Source: Nocardioides luti
Lineage (GTDB): Bacteria; Actinomycetota; Actinomycetes; Propionibacteriales; Nocardioidaceae
NCBI RefSeq assembly: GCF_014212315.1
Contig: NZ_JACKXE010000001.1
Coordinates: 2,170,001 to 2,234,000 of the forward strand
Length of the DNA stretch: 64,000 bases
Reading direction: 5' to 3'
The notes beneath the pieces were generated by a model. It searched no databases. It saw only the letters and a program-made list of their open reading frames with translations, and was not told where the DNA came from. The position numbers and the translations under genes are program-made. How positions within the stretch are numbered: the stretch's first letter is position 1; each line of letters opens with the position of its first letter. This document shows, one piece after another, positions 16,319 to 25,726 of this stretch.

Positions 16319-17461
16319 GAGGCCGAGGTCGCGGCCGATGAGCTCCTTCATGATCTCGTTCGAGCCGGCCCAGATCTTCGAGACGCGGGCGTCGCGCCAG
16401 GCGCGGGCGACGCGGTACTCGTTCATGAAGCCGTAGCCGCCGTGCAGCTGCACGCAGTGGTCGAGGACGTCGTTCTGGATCTGCGAGGTCCACCACTTGG
16501 CCTTGGCCGCGTCGATGGGCGTGAGCTCCTTGGCGGCGTGCGCCTCGACGCACTGGTCGACGTACGCCTGGGTGACGTCGATCTGCGTGAACAGCTCGGC
16601 GAGCAGGAACTTGTTGTGCTGGAAGGAGCCGACGCCCTGGCCGAAGGCCTTGCGGTCCTTGGTGTACTGCAGCGTCTCCTCGAGGATCTGCTTGGCGTGC
16701 GCGAGGTTCGAGATCGCGCAGCCCAGGCGCTCCTGGGGGAGGTTCTGCATCATGTGGATGAAGCCGTTGTCGAGCTCGCCCACGATGTCGTCGTCGGTGC
16801 AGCGGAGGTTCTCGAAGAACAGCTCGGCGGTGTCGGACTCGTCCTGGCCGACCTTGTCGAGCTTGCGGCCGCGGCTGAAGCCCTCCTTGGCGGTCTCGAC
16901 GCCGAAGAGCGTGATGCCCTTGGCCTTCTTCTCCGGCGAGGTGCGCGCCGCGACGACCACGAGGTCGGCGGAGTAGCCGTTGGTGATGAAGGTCTTGGAG
17001 CCGTTGAGGACCCAGTCGTCGCCGTCGCGGACCGCGGTGGTCTTGAGGGCGGCGAGGTCGGAGCCGCCGCTGGGCTCGGTCATGCCGATGGCGGTGAGAA
17101 TCTCGCCGGAGGCGACGCCGGGCAGCCAGCGCTTGCGCTGCTCCTCGGTGGTCAGCTCGACGAGGTACGGCGCCACGATGTCGGCGTGGATGCCCACGCA
17201 GGACGAGAGGGCGGCGTTGACCTTGGAGAGCTCCTCCATCAGCACCGCGTTGAACCGGTAGTCGCCGGCCTCGCTGCCGCCGTACTCCTCCGGCACCTCG
17301 AGGCCGAGGAACCCCTGCTTGCCGGCCTCGAGCCAGAACTCGCGGGGCAGGGCCTTGTCGGCGGCGTGCTGGTCCACGTGCGGGACCACCGACCGCTCCA
17401 GGAACTCGCGGACGGATCCGCGGAAGGCTTCGTGGTCCTCGTCGTAGATGCGGCGCTTCAT
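16316..17461 (-). CDS. Acyl-CoA dehydrogenase, long-chain (ACADL) type
   Basis: 381-residue flavoenzyme of beta-oxidation. FAD and substrate motifs AIGMTEPSGGSD and NGSKTFITNG are present. In the usual medium-chain position of the catalytic Glu this protein has Ala (IWAGSNEIMKEL), but it carries PQERL, the position used as base in long-chain and isovaleryl-CoA dehydrogenases, so it should be active. The start at ATG 17461 has TAGGAT seven bases upstream, overlapping the stop of the MFS gene ten bases away. It may be co-transcribed with the MFS gene or have its own promoter. Confidence 0.92.
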   Translation of the reverse strand: MKRRIYDEDHEAFRGSVREFLERSVVPHVDQHAADKALPREFWLEAGKQGFLGLEVPEEYGGSEAGDYRFNAVLMEELSKVNAALSSCVGIHADIVAPYLVELTTEEQRKRWLPGVASGEILTAIGMTEPSGGSDLAALKTTAVRDGDDWVLNGSKTFITNGYSADLVVVAARTSPEKKAKGITLFGVETAKEGFSRGRKLDKVGQDESDTAELFFENLRCTDDDIVGELDNGFIHMMQNLPQERLGCAISNLAHAKQILEETLQYTKDRKAFGQGVGSFQHNKFLLAELFTQIDVTQAYVDQCVEAHAAKELTPIDAAKAKWWTSQIQNDVLDHCVQLHGGYGFMNEYRVARAWRDARVSKIWAGSNEIMKELIGRDLGL

Positions 17462-17471
17462 GGACCGGATC

Positions 17472-18965
17472 CTACTGCTCGGTAGCGGGCTCCACGAGAC
17501 GTCGCGGCATGAGCAGGCCCACACCCAGCAGCACCACCGAGACGACCGCGGAGGCGACGAACACGGCGTGGATCGCCGGGTCCAGGACGCCGGACGGCAG
17601 GTGCTCGAGGTCGGGCACGGTGCCCCCCGTGCGCGAGGCGACGATCGAGTTGACGATCGCGCCGAAGACGGCGATGCCGACCGCGCTGCCGACCGAGCGG
17701 GCGAACATGTTGGCGCCGGTCGCGACGCCGCGGTGCTGCCAGGCCACCGAGCTCTGGGCGGCGACGACCGCGGGGCTCGCCACGAAGCCGAAGCCGATCC
17801 CCATCACGAAGCACGGCAGCGCGAGGTGCAGCAGGGACGCGTCGGGGCCGACCGTCAGCAGCAGCATCGCGCCGGCGACCGCGAAGCCGGCCCCCATCAG
17901 CATCGTCAGCTTGAAGCCGATCGAGAGGTAGAACCGCCCCGAGGTGGTCGCCGCGATCGGCCAGCCGATCGTCATCGCCGCGAGCGCCAGCCCGGCCATC
18001 ACGGCGCCGTGGCCGAGCACGGACTGCGCGTAGAGAGGGACGTACGACGACAGCCCGAGCATCAGGACGCCGACGACGAACGACGCGGCGGCCGCGGCGT
18101 TCAGCACGCGGTCGCGGAAGATCCACAGCGGCAGCACCGGCTCCGGCGAGCGCCGTTCGACCTGGACGAAGCCGACCAGCAGGAGCGCAGCCACGACGAA
18201 GATCCCGACGCTCTGCGGGGAGCCCCAGCCCCAGCGCACGCCGCCCTCGAGCAGCCCCAGCAGGAGCAGGGTGCCGCCGACCGCGAGCAGCAGCGCGCCC
18301 GCGACGTCGACGTGGTGCCGGCTGCGCACGATCTTCTCGTCGAAGCGGCGCCACAGGACCCACGCGGCCGCCATCCCGATCGGCAGGTTGACCAGGAAGA
18401 TCCAGCGCCACGACAGGTAGTCGGAGAAGACCCCGCCCAGCGTCGGGCCGACCAGCGAGGCCGCGGCCCAGACACTGGCGATGTAGCCCTGCACCTTGGC
18501 GCGCTCCTCGAGGGAGTAGATGTCGCCGACGATCGTCATGCCGATCGGCTGGACCGCGCCGGCGCCCAGGCCCTGGAGCACCCGGAAGGCGATCAGCGAG
18601 CCCATCCCCCACGCGACACCGCAGAGCAGGGAGCCGACCACGAACAGGCCGACACCCACGAGCATGATCGGCTTGCGGCCGACGAGGTCGGCGAGCTTGC
18701 CGTAGATCGGGACCGAGACGGCTTGCGCGAGCAGGTAGACCGAGAACAGCCACGGGAACTGCGCGAAGCCGCCGAGGTCGTCGACCACCGCGGGCACCGC
18801 GGTCGCGAGGATCGTGGAGTCGATGGCCACCAGGCCCACCGAGAGCATCACCGCGAGCAGGATCGGTCCGCGCTCGCTGCGCAGCCCGACGCTGGCCCGT
18901 GTGATCTCCACCCCATCGCGCGAAACAGTCATGACAGGCGGCAACTCGGGGTACGCCTGAGTCAT
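17472..18965 (-). CDS. MFS drug-efflux transporter, DHA2 (14-helix) type
   Basis: 497-residue proton antiporter. The DHA motifs are visible: motif A GKLADLVGRKPIML after helix 2, the RVLQGLGAGAVQPIGMTIVGD segment of helix 4, and motif C-like GPTLGGVFSDYLSWRWIF in helix 5. Length and hydrophobicity fit fourteen segments. It probably exports a hydrophobic toxin; the substrate is unknown. The start at 18965 follows a GGGGA sequence, and a second ATG at 18932 is possible. Divergent from treX across 143 bases. Confidence 0.9.
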   Translation of the reverse strand: MTQAYPELPPVMTVSRDGVEITRASVGLRSERGPILLAVMLSVGLVAIDSTILATAVPAVVDDLGGFAQFPWLFSVYLLAQAVSVPIYGKLADLVGRKPIMLVGVGLFVVGSLLCGVAWGMGSLIAFRVLQGLGAGAVQPIGMTIVGDIYSLEERAKVQGYIASVWAAASLVGPTLGGVFSDYLSWRWIFLVNLPIGMAAAWVLWRRFDEKIVRSRHHVDVAGALLLAVGGTLLLLGLLEGGVRWGWGSPQSVGIFVVAALLLVGFVQVERRSPEPVLPLWIFRDRVLNAAAAASFVVGVLMLGLSSYVPLYAQSVLGHGAVMAGLALAAMTIGWPIAATTSGRFYLSIGFKLTMLMGAGFAVAGAMLLLTVGPDASLLHLALPCFVMGIGFGFVASPAVVAAQSSVAWQHRGVATGANMFARSVGSAVGIAVFGAIVNSIVASRTGGTVPDLEHLPSGVLDPAIHAVFVASAVVSVVLLGVGLLMPRRLVEPATEQ

Positions 18966-19108
18966 TCCCCGGCCGGGGCAGGTCCCCGGTCACACCCCCG
19001 GTCCTCGGGGGACGGCACCGGCGACCGTGGGTGGGCCTCTCCGGGAAGCACCACCTTGCGCTGTCTGTGCTTTGATCGTTCCAATGACCAGCGCCTGAGG
19101 AGGCAATC

Positions 19109-21319
19109 GTGGTGGAGATCTGGCCCGGTACGGCGTACCCCCTGGGCGCGACGTTCGACGGCAGCGGCACCAACTTCGCACTGTTCAGCGAGGTGGCCGA
19201 GCGCGTGGAGCTCTGCCTGTTCGACGCCGACGGCACCGAGACCCGGCTGGAGCTGACCGAGGTCGACGCCTACGTCTGGCACGGCTACCTGCCGATGGTC
19301 CAGCCCGGTCAGCGCTACGGCTACCGCGTGCACGGCCCGTGGGACCCGAGCAAGGGCCAGCGCTGCAACCCGAACAAGCTCCTGCTCGACCCCTACGCCA
19401 AGGCGACCAGCGGCGACATCGAGTGGGACCAGTCGCTGTTCTCCTACGACTTCGGCGACCCGGACTCGCGCAACGACGACGACTCCGCCGCCCGGATGAT
19501 GAAGAGCGTCGTCATCACGCCGTTCTTCGACTGGGAGGGCGACCGCCACCTGGCGATCCCCTACAACGAGTCGATCATCTACGAGGCCCACGTCAAGGGG
19601 CTCACGCAGCTGCACCCGGACATCCCGGAGGAGCAGCGCGGGACGTACGCCGGTCTCGCGCACCCGGCCGTGACCGAGCACCTCACCAAGCTCGGCATCA
19701 CCGCGATCGAGCTGATGCCGGTGCACCAGTTCGTCCAGGACAGCACCCTCGTCGAGAAGGGCCTGCGCAACTACTGGGGCTACAACACCATCGGCTTCTT
19801 CGCCCCCGAGGCGTCGTACGCCGCCAGCGGCGAGGGCCAGCAGGTCCAGGAGTTCAAGTCGATGGTGAAGGCCATGCACATGGCCGGCATCGAGGTCATC
19901 CTCGACGTGGTCTACAACCACACCGCGGAGGGCAACCACCTCGGCCCGACGCTGAGCATGCGCGGCATCGACAACGAGGCGTACTACCGCCTGGTCGAGG
20001 ACGACGAGCAGTTCTACATGGACTACACCGGCACCGGGAACTCCCTCAACGTCCGGCACCCGCACTCGCTGCAGCTGATCATGGACTCGCTGCGCTACTG
20101 GGTCACCGAGATGCACGTCGACGGCTTCCGCTTCGACCTCGCCTCGACGCTCGCCCGCGAGTTCTACGAGGTCGACCGGCTCGCGACGTTCTTCGAGCTC
20201 GTGCAGCAGGACCCGGTGGTCAGCCAGGTCAAGCTGATCGCGGAGCCCTGGGACGTCGGCCCCGGCGGCTACCAGGTCGGCGGCTTCCCGCCCCAGTGGA
20301 CGGAGTGGAACGGCGCCTACCGCGACACCGTGCGCGACTTCTGGCGCGGCGAGCCCTCGCTGGGAGAGTTCGCCAGCCGGATCGCCGGCTCGTCCGACCT
20401 CTACGAGCACTCGGGCCGCCGGCCGTTCGCCAGCATCAACTTCGTCACCGCCCACGACGGCTTCACCCTGCGCGACCTCGTGTCGTACAACGAGAAGCAC
20501 AACGAGGCCAACGGCGAGGACAACAACGACGGCGAGAGCCACAACCGCTCGTGGAACCACGGGGCGGAGGGGCCGACCGACGACCCCGAGATCCTCGAGC
20601 TGCGGGCACGCGAGCAGCGCAACTTCCTCGCCACCCTGCTGCTCAGCCAGGGCGTGCCGATGCTGCTGCACGGCGACGAGATGAGCCGCTCGCAGGACGG
20701 CAACAACAACACCTACGCCCAGGACTCCGAGATCGCCTGGATGCACTGGGACAAGGCCGACAAGCCGCTCGTGGAGTTCACCGCCGCCGTCACCCGGCTG
20801 CGCAAGGAGCACCCGACCTTCCACCGCAAGCGCTTCTTCACCGGCAAGACCGTGCGCATCGGCGACGGCGACAGCGAGCGCCTCAACGACATCGTCTGGC
20901 TCTCGGTCTGGGGCAAGCCGATGGAGGAGGACGACTGGGAGAGCGGCACCAAGGTCATCGGGATGTACCTCAACGGGCACGGCATCGCCGGCAAGGACGC
21001 CCGCGGCGGCACCATCACCGACGACCACTTCCTGCTCTACTTCAACGCCGACGGGCCGGCCGAGGTCACCCTCCCGGCCGACGAGTACGCCGCCGCCTGG
21101 GACGTGGTCATCGACACCGGGGGCTCGGCCGACGACGCCGACACCTACCCGGCCGGGTCCACGGTCCAGCTCGAGACCCGCAGCCTGGTCGTGCTCCGCG
21201 AGCACGCCGAGCCCGAGTCCGAGCCCGACCACTCGGTGGCCGCCTCGCTGGCCGCACTGTCCGGGTCGACGGCCGCGAACGACGCGGTCGCGTCCACCAC
21301 CCGGCGTACGAACGGCTGA
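19109..21319 (+). CDS. treX: Glycogen debranching enzyme (GlgX/TreX)
   Basis: 736-residue GH13 enzyme hydrolysing alpha-1,6 branches of glycogen to provide linear glucans for TreY. An N-terminal CBM48 domain (GTNFALFSEVAERVELCLFD) precedes the (beta/alpha)8 barrel. Catalytic residues are Asp343 (DGFRFD), Glu379 (LIAEPWD) and the Asp in TAHDGFTL. The start is GTG 19109 or the adjacent GTG 19112, behind GAGGAGG. First gene of the complete treX-treY-treZ cluster; an acidic, alanine-rich C-terminal tail is lineage-specific. Confidence 0.95.
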   Translation: MVEIWPGTAYPLGATFDGSGTNFALFSEVAERVELCLFDADGTETRLELTEVDAYVWHGYLPMVQPGQRYGYRVHGPWDPSKGQRCNPNKLLLDPYAKATSGDIEWDQSLFSYDFGDPDSRNDDDSAARMMKSVVITPFFDWEGDRHLAIPYNESIIYEAHVKGLTQLHPDIPEEQRGTYAGLAHPAVTEHLTKLGITAIELMPVHQFVQDSTLVEKGLRNYWGYNTIGFFAPEASYAASGEGQQVQEFKSMVKAMHMAGIEVILDVVYNHTAEGNHLGPTLSMRGIDNEAYYRLVEDDEQFYMDYTGTGNSLNVRHPHSLQLIMDSLRYWVTEMHVDGFRFDLASTLAREFYEVDRLATFFELVQQDPVVSQVKLIAEPWDVGPGGYQVGGFPPQWTEWNGAYRDTVRDFWRGEPSLGEFASRIAGSSDLYEHSGRRPFASINFVTAHDGFTLRDLVSYNEKHNEANGEDNNDGESHNRSWNHGAEGPTDDPEILELRAREQRNFLATLLLSQGVPMLLHGDEMSRSQDGNNNTYAQDSEIAWMHWDKADKPLVEFTAAVTRLRKEHPTFHRKRFFTGKTVRIGDGDSERLNDIVWLSVWGKPMEEDDWESGTKVIGMYLNGHGIAGKDARGGTITDDHFLLYFNADGPAEVTLPADEYAAAWDVVIDTGGSADDADTYPAGSTVQLETRSLVVLREHAEPESEPDHSVAASLAALSGSTAANDAVASTTRRTNG

Positions 21320-21369
21320 GCCGGACCGCACCACACCAGCACGAGACGGCACGAGACGACGGGGAGAGC

Positions 21370-23775
21370 ATGCGCAAGCCGACAAGCACCTACCGGTTCC
21401 AGATCACCGAGGACTTCGACCTGTTCGAGGCCACCAGGCGGTTGCCGTACCTGCAGGAGCTCGGGGTCGACTGGGTCTACCTCTCCCCGTTGCTCGCCGC
21501 CGAGCCGGGCAGCAGCCACGGCTACGACGTCGTCCGGCACGACCGCATCGACCCCGCCCGCGGCGGGGCTGAGGGCCTCGCGGCGCTGTCGGCCGAGGCC
21601 CGGCGACTCGGGCTGGGCGTGCTCGTCGACATCGTGCCGAACCACGTCGGCGTGGCAACGCCCCGCGAGTCGACGTGGTGGTGGGACCTCCTGCAGCACG
21701 GCCGCGGGTCGGCGTACGCCGAGGCCTTCGACGTCGACTGGGAGGCCGGGGGCGGCCGCCTGCGGATCCCCGTCGTCGGTGACGACGACGAGGCCGCGAT
21801 CGAGGTCGCCGACGGCGAGCTGCGCTACCACGACATGCGCTTCCCGCTCGCGCCCGGGACGTCGACGCACGACGAGCAGCACTACGAGCTGGTCAACTGG
21901 CGCGTCGCCGACAGCGGGCTGAACTACCGCCGCTTCTTCGCGGTCAACACGCTCGCCGCAATCCGGGTCGAGGACCCGCAGGTCTTCGACGCCTCGCACG
22001 TCGAGATCCGGCGCTGGTTCGACGAGCACCTCGTCGACGGGCTGCGCGTGGACCACCCCGACGGCCTGCGCGACCCGCAGCACTACCTCGACGACCTCTC
22101 GGACCTGACCCGCGACGCCTACGTGCTCGTCGAGAAGATCCTGGAGCCCGGCGAGGAGCTGCCCACCGACTGGGCGACCGCCGGCACGACGGGGTACGAC
22201 GCCCTCGCCCACATCGACCGGGTGCTCACCGACCCCGCCGGGCAGGAGCCGCTCGACGCGCTCGAGGCGCGGCTCAGCGGTGGAGCGGTCGACTGGCCCC
22301 TCGACTGGCAGAGCCTGATCCACGACACCAAGCGCGCCGTCGCCGACGGGATCCTGAACTCCGAGGTCAACCGGATCACCCGCGAGGTGCTGGCGGTCCT
22401 CGGCGAGCCCGTGGTCGAGGACGGCGCCCCGGCGTCGACCCCGGTGGTTGAGGAGGGCGCCCTGGCGCCCGTCTCGAAACCACGCCTCGCCGACGCGGTG
22501 GCCGAGCTGGTGGCGTGCTTCCCGGTCTACCGCTCCTACCTCCCCGGCGGCCGCGACCACCTCGAGCAGGCGTTCGCGCTGGCCCGCGAGCACCGCCCCG
22601 ACCTCGCGGCGCCGCTGGACGCCCTGCTGCCGGTGCTCTCCGACCCGGACGCCGCGCCCGCGCAGCGCTTCCAGCAGACCAGCGGCATGGTGATGGCCAA
22701 GGGTGTGGAGGACTGCGCGTTCTACCGCTACAACCGGCTCACCTCGCTCAACGAGGTCGGCGGCGACCCGAGCATCTTCGCGCTCGACGCCGACGGCTTC
22801 CACGCGCACATGGCCGAGCGGCAGCGGTCCTGGCCGGACGCCATGGTCACCCTGTCGACCCACGACACCAAGCGCGGCGAGGACGTGCGCGCCCGGATCA
22901 CCGCGCTCGCCGAGATCCCCCACGTCTGGGAGGCGCACCTGGACGAGCTGCTGACGCTGTCGCCGCTCCCCGACCCGTCGTTCGGCGCGCTGCTCTGGCA
23001 GGCGATCCTCGGCGCCTGGCCGGCACAGCCGCAGACCGACCTGCGCGAGCGCCTGCACGGCTACGCCGAGAAGGCGATGCGCGAGGCCGGGGACCGCACG
23101 CAGTGGACCTCGCCGGACGAGCACTACGAGCGCGCCGTGCACGCGGCCGTCGACGCCTCGCTCGACTCCGAGCCGGTCCGCCGGGTGCTGGCCGAGCTGC
23201 TGCAGCACGTCGTCGCGCCCGGCTGGAGCAACGCGCTCGCGGCCAAGCTGCTGTCGATCACGATCCCCGGCGTGCCCGACGTCTACCAGGGCAGCGAGCT
23301 GTGGGAGCAGAGCCTGGTCGACCCCGACAACCGACGCCCGGTCGACTTCGGCGTGCGCCGCGACCTGCTCGACGCGGTCCGCGACGGTGCCCGGCTGCCG
23401 CTGCACCACTCCGAGGAGGACGGCGGCGGCGCCAAGCTGGCCGTCACGCACCACGCGCTGACGCTGCGCCGCGACCGGGCCGAGCTGTTCACGTCGTACG
23501 CCCCGGTGGGCGCGTCCGGCGACGCGGCCGGCCACGTGCTCGCCTTCGACCGCGGCGGCGCCGTCACCGTCGTCACCCGGCTGCCCATCGGGCTCGCCGC
23601 CCGCGGGGGCTGGGGCGACACCACGCTCGACCTGCCCGCCGGCACGTGGCGCGACGCGCTCACCGGCCGTCTGGTGGTCGAGGAGGTTGCCCAGCACCCG
23701 TCTCGAAGCCACGGCGTACGCCTCGCCGAGCTCCTCGCCGACCTGCCCGTCGCCCTGCTCGTGAAGGAGTCCTGA
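21370..23775 (+). CDS. treY: Malto-oligosyltrehalose synthase
   Basis: 801-residue GH13 intramolecular transglucosylase turning the reducing end of maltooligosaccharides into a trehalosyl unit. The nucleophile is Asp228 ([10 protein letters not shown]), the acid/base Glu255 (VEKIL), and the third acid is in [21 protein letters not shown] and GIPDVYQ-like GVPDVYQG are typical. ATG at 21370 follows GGGGAGA. Oddity: residues about 347-371 and about 769-781 are encoded by palindromic repeat sequences, giving low-complexity inserts ([13 protein letters not shown] and [13 protein letters not shown]) with no counterpart expected in the family. One base separates its stop from treZ. Confidence 0.95.
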   Translation: MRKPTSTYRFQITEDFDLFEATRRLPYLQELGVDWVYLSPLLAAEPGSSHGYDVVRHDRIDPARGGAEGLAALSAEARRLGLGVLVDIVPNHVGVATPRESTWWWDLLQHGRGSAYAEAFDVDWEAGGGRLRIPVVGDDDEAAIEVADGELRYHDMRFPLAPGTSTHDEQHYELVNWRVADSGLNYRRFFAVNTLAAIRVEDPQVFDASHVEIRRWFDEHLVDGLRVDHPDGLRDPQHYLDDLSDLTRDAYVLVEKILEPGEELPTDWATAGTTGYDALAHIDRVLTDPAGQEPLDALEARLSGGAVDWPLDWQSLIHDTKRAVADGILNSEVNRITREVLAVLGEPVVEDGAPASTPVVEEGALAPVSKPRLADAVAELVACFPVYRSYLPGGRDHLEQAFALAREHRPDLAAPLDALLPVLSDPDAAPAQRFQQTSGMVMAKGVEDCAFYRYNRLTSLNEVGGDPSIFALDADGFHAHMAERQRSWPDAMVTLSTHDTKRGEDVRARITALAEIPHVWEAHLDELLTLSPLPDPSFGALLWQAILGAWPAQPQTDLRERLHGYAEKAMREAGDRTQWTSPDEHYERAVHAAVDASLDSEPVRRVLAELLQHVVAPGWSNALAAKLLSITIPGVPDVYQGSELWEQSLVDPDNRRPVDFGVRRDLLDAVRDGARLPLHHSEEDGGGAKLAVTHHALTLRRDRAELFTSYAPVGASGDAAGHVLAFDRGGAVTVVTRLPIGLAARGGWGDTTLDLPAGTWRDALTGRLVVEEVAQHPSRSHGVRLAELLADLPVALLVKES
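22411..22483. repeat. Palindromic repeat in frame inside treY, copy 1 (with degenerate partner)
   Basis: 22443-22483 begins GGTGGTTGAGGA and ends TCTCGAAACCAC, enclosing the self-complementary GGGCGCCCTGGCGCCC. 22411-22440 is a degenerate tandem relative (GTGGTCGAGGACGGCGCC). Together they encode about 24 residues as two similar blocks, each beginning PVVE. The outer ends match copy 2 at 23673. Confidence 0.82.
23673..23712. repeat. Palindromic repeat in frame inside treY, copy 2
   Basis: Starts GGTGGTCGAGGA and ends TCTCGAAGCCAC, with inner sequence GGTTGCCCAGCACCC. The ends match copy 1 with one substitution each, while the inner stem differs but can still fold. It encodes the [13 protein letters not shown] stretch just before the conserved TreY C-terminus. 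Confidence 0.78.
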
Positions 23776-23776
23776 G

Positions 23777-25546
23777 ATGACCCGTGGTCCGTTCGACGTC
23801 TGGGCGCCGCGCGCCTCCCGGCTCCGCCTGTCGGTGGCCGGTGCGACCGTCGAGATGGCGCGTGGCGAGGGCGACTGGTGGTCGCCCGTCGAGCCGGTCC
23901 CGGACGTCACGCAGGAGGAGGTGGACTACGGCTACCTGATCGACGACGAGGACACGCCCCGACCCGACCCGCGGTCGCGGCGTCAGCCGGCGGGCGTGCA
24001 CGAGCGCTCGCGAACCCACCGTCCCGAGGCCTTCGCGTGGACCGACCAGGACTGGACGGGACGCCAGCTGGCCGGCGCGGTCGTCTACGAGCTGCACGTC
24101 GGGACCTTCACCCCGGAGGGCACCTTCGACGCGGCGCTCGGCCGGCTCGAGCACCTGCGCTCGATCGGCGTCGACTTCGTCGAGGTGATGCCGGTCAACG
24201 CCTTCAACGGCACCCACAACTGGGGCTACGACGGCGTGCTCTGGAACGCCGTGCACGAGGGGTACGGCGGCCCCGACGGCTACCAGCGCTTCGTCGACGG
24301 CTGCCACGCGGCCGGGCTCGGCGTGATCCAGGACGTGGTGCACAACCACCTCGGGCCGTCGGGCAACTACCTGCCGCTGTTCGGGCCGTACCTCAAGTCG
24401 GGCGCGAACACCTGGGGCGACCTGCTCAACCTCGACGGCGAGGGCTCGGCGGAGGTGCGCCGCTACATCCTCGACAACGTCCGGATGTGGCTTGAGGACT
24501 ACCACGTCGACGGGCTGCGGCTCGACGCCGTGCACGCGCTCGACGACTCCTCCGACGTGCACCTGCTCGAGGAGATGGCGATCGAGGTCGCCGCGCTCTC
24601 GGCGCACCAGCGCCGGCCGCTGACCCTCATCGCGGAGTCCGACCTCAACGACCCGCGCCTGGTCACGCCGCGCGAGGCGGGCGGCTACGGCCTGGACGCG
24701 CAGTGGAGCGACGACTTCCACCACGCGGTGCACGTCGCGCTGACCCGGGAGACCAAGGGGTACTACGCGGACTTCGAGCCGCTGGGCGCGCTGGCCAAGG
24801 TCTGCGAGCGCGGTTTCTTCCACGACGGCACGTTCTCGTCGTTCCGCGAGCGCGACCACGGTGTCCCGATCGACACCGCGGCGATGCCCACGTGGCGCCT
24901 GGTCGTCGCGAGCCAGAACCACGACCAGATCGGCAACCGCGCCGTCGGCGACCGGATCACCGAGGTGCTCGACGACGACCAGCTCGCCTGCGCGGCGCTG
25001 CTGACGATGGCGGGGCCGTTCACCCCGATGCTCTTCCAGGGCGAGGAGTGGGCGGCCTCGACGCCGTTCCAGTTCTTCACCTCGCACCCGGAGCCCGAGC
25101 TCGGGAAGGCGACGGCCGACGGCCGGATCGCGGAGTTCGAGCGGATGGGCTGGGACCCGGCCGTCGTCCCGGACCCGCAGGACCCCGAGACCTTCCGGCG
25201 CTCGAAGCTGGACTGGGCCGAGGTCGAGGGCGGCCGGCACGCGCGGATGCTCGAGGTCTACCGGCAGCTCGGTGCCCTGCGCCGCGCCCGCACCGAGCTC
25301 ACCGACCCGTCGTTCCTCACCACCTCGTGCACCGTCGACGAGGAGTCGCGGCTGTTCACGATGCGCCGCGGCGACCTGCTCGTGGTCGTGAACTTCGCCG
25401 ACGAGCCCGCCACCCTGCCGCTCGGCGACCCGGCCCCGGGTGCCGGTGCCTGGGAGCTGCTCTTCGAGACGCTGGCCGGCGTCGACCTCGCGGCCGGCAC
25501 GCTCACCCTGCCGGCCCACGCCGGCGCGGTCGTCGCCCCGGCCTGA
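23777..25546 (+). CDS. treZ: Malto-oligosyltrehalose trehalohydrolase
   Basis: 589-residue GH13 enzyme releasing free trehalose from the TreY product. It has a short N-terminal beta domain ([15 protein letters not shown]), then the barrel with nucleophile Asp250 ([12 protein letters not shown]), acid/base Glu287 (LIAESDLND) and a third acid in QNHDQIGN. The ATG lies one base after the treY stop. With treX and treY it forms a self-sufficient glycogen-to-trehalose route, likely for osmotic and desiccation tolerance. Its 3' end runs straight into the 32-base-period repeat. Confidence 0.96.
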   Translation: MTRGPFDVWAPRASRLRLSVAGATVEMARGEGDWWSPVEPVPDVTQEEVDYGYLIDDEDTPRPDPRSRRQPAGVHERSRTHRPEAFAWTDQDWTGRQLAGAVVYELHVGTFTPEGTFDAALGRLEHLRSIGVDFVEVMPVNAFNGTHNWGYDGVLWNAVHEGYGGPDGYQRFVDGCHAAGLGVIQDVVHNHLGPSGNYLPLFGPYLKSGANTWGDLLNLDGEGSAEVRRYILDNVRMWLEDYHVDGLRLDAVHALDDSSDVHLLEEMAIEVAALSAHQRRPLTLIAESDLNDPRLVTPREAGGYGLDAQWSDDFHHAVHVALTRETKGYYADFEPLGALAKVCERGFFHDGTFSSFRERDHGVPIDTAAMPTWRLVVASQNHDQIGNRAVGDRITEVLDDDQLACAALLTMAGPFTPMLFQGEEWAASTPFQFFTSHPEPELGKATADGRIAEFERMGWDPAVVPDPQDPETFRRSKLDWAEVEGGRHARMLEVYRQLGALRRARTELTDPSFLTTSCTVDEESRLFTMRRGDLLVVVNFADEPATLPLGDPAPGAGAWELLFETLAGVDLAAGTLTLPAHAGAVVAPA

Positions 25547-25550
25547 CCGC

Positions 25551-25685
25551 CGAGTCGGCGCATCTGCAGACGCCAGGACCGCCGAGTCGGCGCATCTGCA
25601 GACGCCAGGACCGCCGAGTCGGCGCATCTGCAGACGCCGGGACCCTCGAGTCGGCGCATCTTCCGCTGCAGATGCGCCGACTCGG
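25551..25685. repeat. 32-base-period repeat array, locus 1 (3' of treZ)
   Basis: Direct copies of CGAGTCGGCGCATCTGCAG start at 25551, 25583 and 25615, with a shortened fourth at 25647 (CGAGTCGGCGCATCT); the period is exactly 32. One inverted copy occupies 25666-25685. The array begins five bases after the treZ stop codon. The last direct copy and the inverted copy can form a stem. The following gene is on the same strand as treZ, unlike at the other two loci. Confidence 0.92.
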
Positions 25686-25726
25686 CGGTGCTGGGCTGCT
25701 CACCGAGCGCGCGCCATGATCGGAGG

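Noticed and set aside
16316..17461. Apparent loss of the catalytic glutamate in the acyl-CoA dehydrogenase (IWAGSNEIM)
   Set aside because: Long-chain and isovaleryl-type enzymes use the glutamate in PQERL, which is present.
19339..21369. Very long open frame upstream of and in phase with treY
   Set aside because: It is a shadow in the high-GC treX gene; the TreY family start and ribosome site are at 21370.
25551..25685. Regularly spaced repeats resembling a CRISPR array
   Set aside because: The sequences between copies are short and essentially the same, orientation flips within the array, and no cas genes are near.
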